A stretch of DNA of 6,076 bases from Gammaproteobacteria bacterium (GTDB taxonomy: Bacteria > Pseudomonadota > Gammaproteobacteria > Pseudomonadales > Pseudohongiellaceae), in the NCBI GenBank assembly GCA_016762995.1, contig JAESUT010000048.1, positions 395-6,470 of the forward strand. The letters run 5' to 3'. Positions 5,626-6,076 of the stretch are shown one piece after another. Under the pieces are notes generated by a model that was given only the letters and a program-made list of their open reading frames with translations, did no database searches and was not told where the DNA came from. Each line of letters starts with the position of its first letter. Positions within the stretch are counted from its first letter, which is position 1. The position numbers and the translations under genes are program-made.

Positions 5626-6076
5626 GTGTCGCTTAATGCAAAATCTCTGCTTGAACAACTCAACAACGTTGTGAGCCTACCCAGTGTTAGCTCGGCTAAT
5701 GCGAACATCGATACGAGTAATAAAGCGGTGATAGACCATCTGGCGGAGCAATTCGAATCCTTGAGTTTCGAGTGCGAGATTATTCCAATCCCGGGCAGCG
5801 AGACTACTAAGTTTAATCTCATCGCGACCCTCGGCTCTGGCCCCGGAGGCTTGGTGCTAGCGGGTCACACCGACACGGTGCCTCTGGACGAGGATTTGTG
5901 GTCGGTAAACCCCTTCAAGGTCACAGAGCTCGATGGCAAGCTGTACGGGCTCGGCGTTACCGATATGAAAGGTTTCTTTCCAATCATCATGGAAGCGGTC
6001 AAGCCGTTATTGGATAGAAGCTTCAAAGAGCCTCTCATCGTTCTTGCAACGGCAGATGAGGAGACATCTATGCAGG
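5626..6076 (+). CDS. argE: Acetylornithine deacetylase ArgE, 3'-truncated by window edge
   Basis: ArgE is a cytoplasmic metal-dependent amidohydrolase of the M20 family that converts N-acetylornithine to ornithine plus acetate in arginine synthesis. Only the first 150 codons are present (family length is about 380). The metal-site residues are all visible and sit one position after the E. coli ones: His81 and Asp83 in GHTDTVP, Asp113 in YGLGVTDMKGFF, and Glu145-Glu146 in TADEETSM. Val111 replaces the threonine usual in GLGT-DMKG, a minor change next to the bridging aspartate. Translation begins at GTG 5626, 30 bases after the phhB stop, with no obvious promoter in between, so co-transcription with phhB is likely. 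Related M20 enzymes such as DapE are less probable given the GHTDTVP and DMKGFF wording. Confidence 0.93.
   Translation, partial: MSLNAKSLLEQLNNVVSLPSVSSANANIDTSNKAVIDHLAEQFESLSFECEIIPIPGSETTKFNLIATLGSGPGGLVLAGHTDTVPLDEDLWSVNPFKVTELDGKLYGLGVTDMKGFFPIIMEAVKPLLDRSFKEPLIVLATADEETSMQ

Noticed and set aside
5592..5822. 76-residue minus-strand frame opposite the start of argE
   Set aside because: The + strand here encodes an ArgE N-terminus that continues into metal-binding motifs.

Overview
The window reads as a chromosomal housekeeping stretch from a gammaproteobacterium, with every supported gene on the + strand. The MetX, MetW, RdgB, HemW and PhhB products resemble, as I remember them, the Pseudomonas-type proteins. 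The order metX-metW-...-rdgB-hemW is the arrangement familiar from Pseudomonas and relatives. Base composition looks moderate, near half GC by eye, so a marine or cellvibrio-like relative of the Pseudomonadales is more likely than a high-GC Pseudomonas. That placement is inference.

Layout. 2-793 is the 3' part of metX (homoserine O-acyltransferase), overlapped by metW (783-1382). Then comes a gene-free gap (1383-1640). A tightly coupled pair follows: a four-helix b-type cytochrome (1641-2360) and a Tat-exported, probably lipid-anchored molybdopterin oxidoreductase of the sulfite-oxidase fold (2357-3118). After a second gap (3119-3415) come rdgB (3416-4018) and hemW (3997-5136), which overlap. 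The last block is phhB, a pterin carbinolamine dehydratase (5242-5595), and the first 150 codons of argE (5626 to the window end).

How the genes work together. metX and metW make the activated homoserine ester for methionine synthesis. The cytochrome and molybdoenzyme form one predicted inner-membrane redox complex facing the periplasm, exchanging electrons with the quinone pool. RdgB removes deaminated purine nucleotides. HemW is a heme-handling radical-SAM-type protein. PhhB recycles tetrahydropterin cofactor, and ArgE deacetylates N-acetylornithine in arginine synthesis.

The most interesting point is the two-gene molybdoenzyme/cytochrome module. It sits between metW and rdgB, where, as I recall, pseudomonads carry a small DUF4426 protein. 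It is flanked by two gaps that hold a tRNA-like D-arm and possible decayed coding sequence. The protein families are known, although the substrate of this oxidoreductase subgroup is not evident. I see no CRISPR array, insertion sequence, phage gene or clearly novel system.
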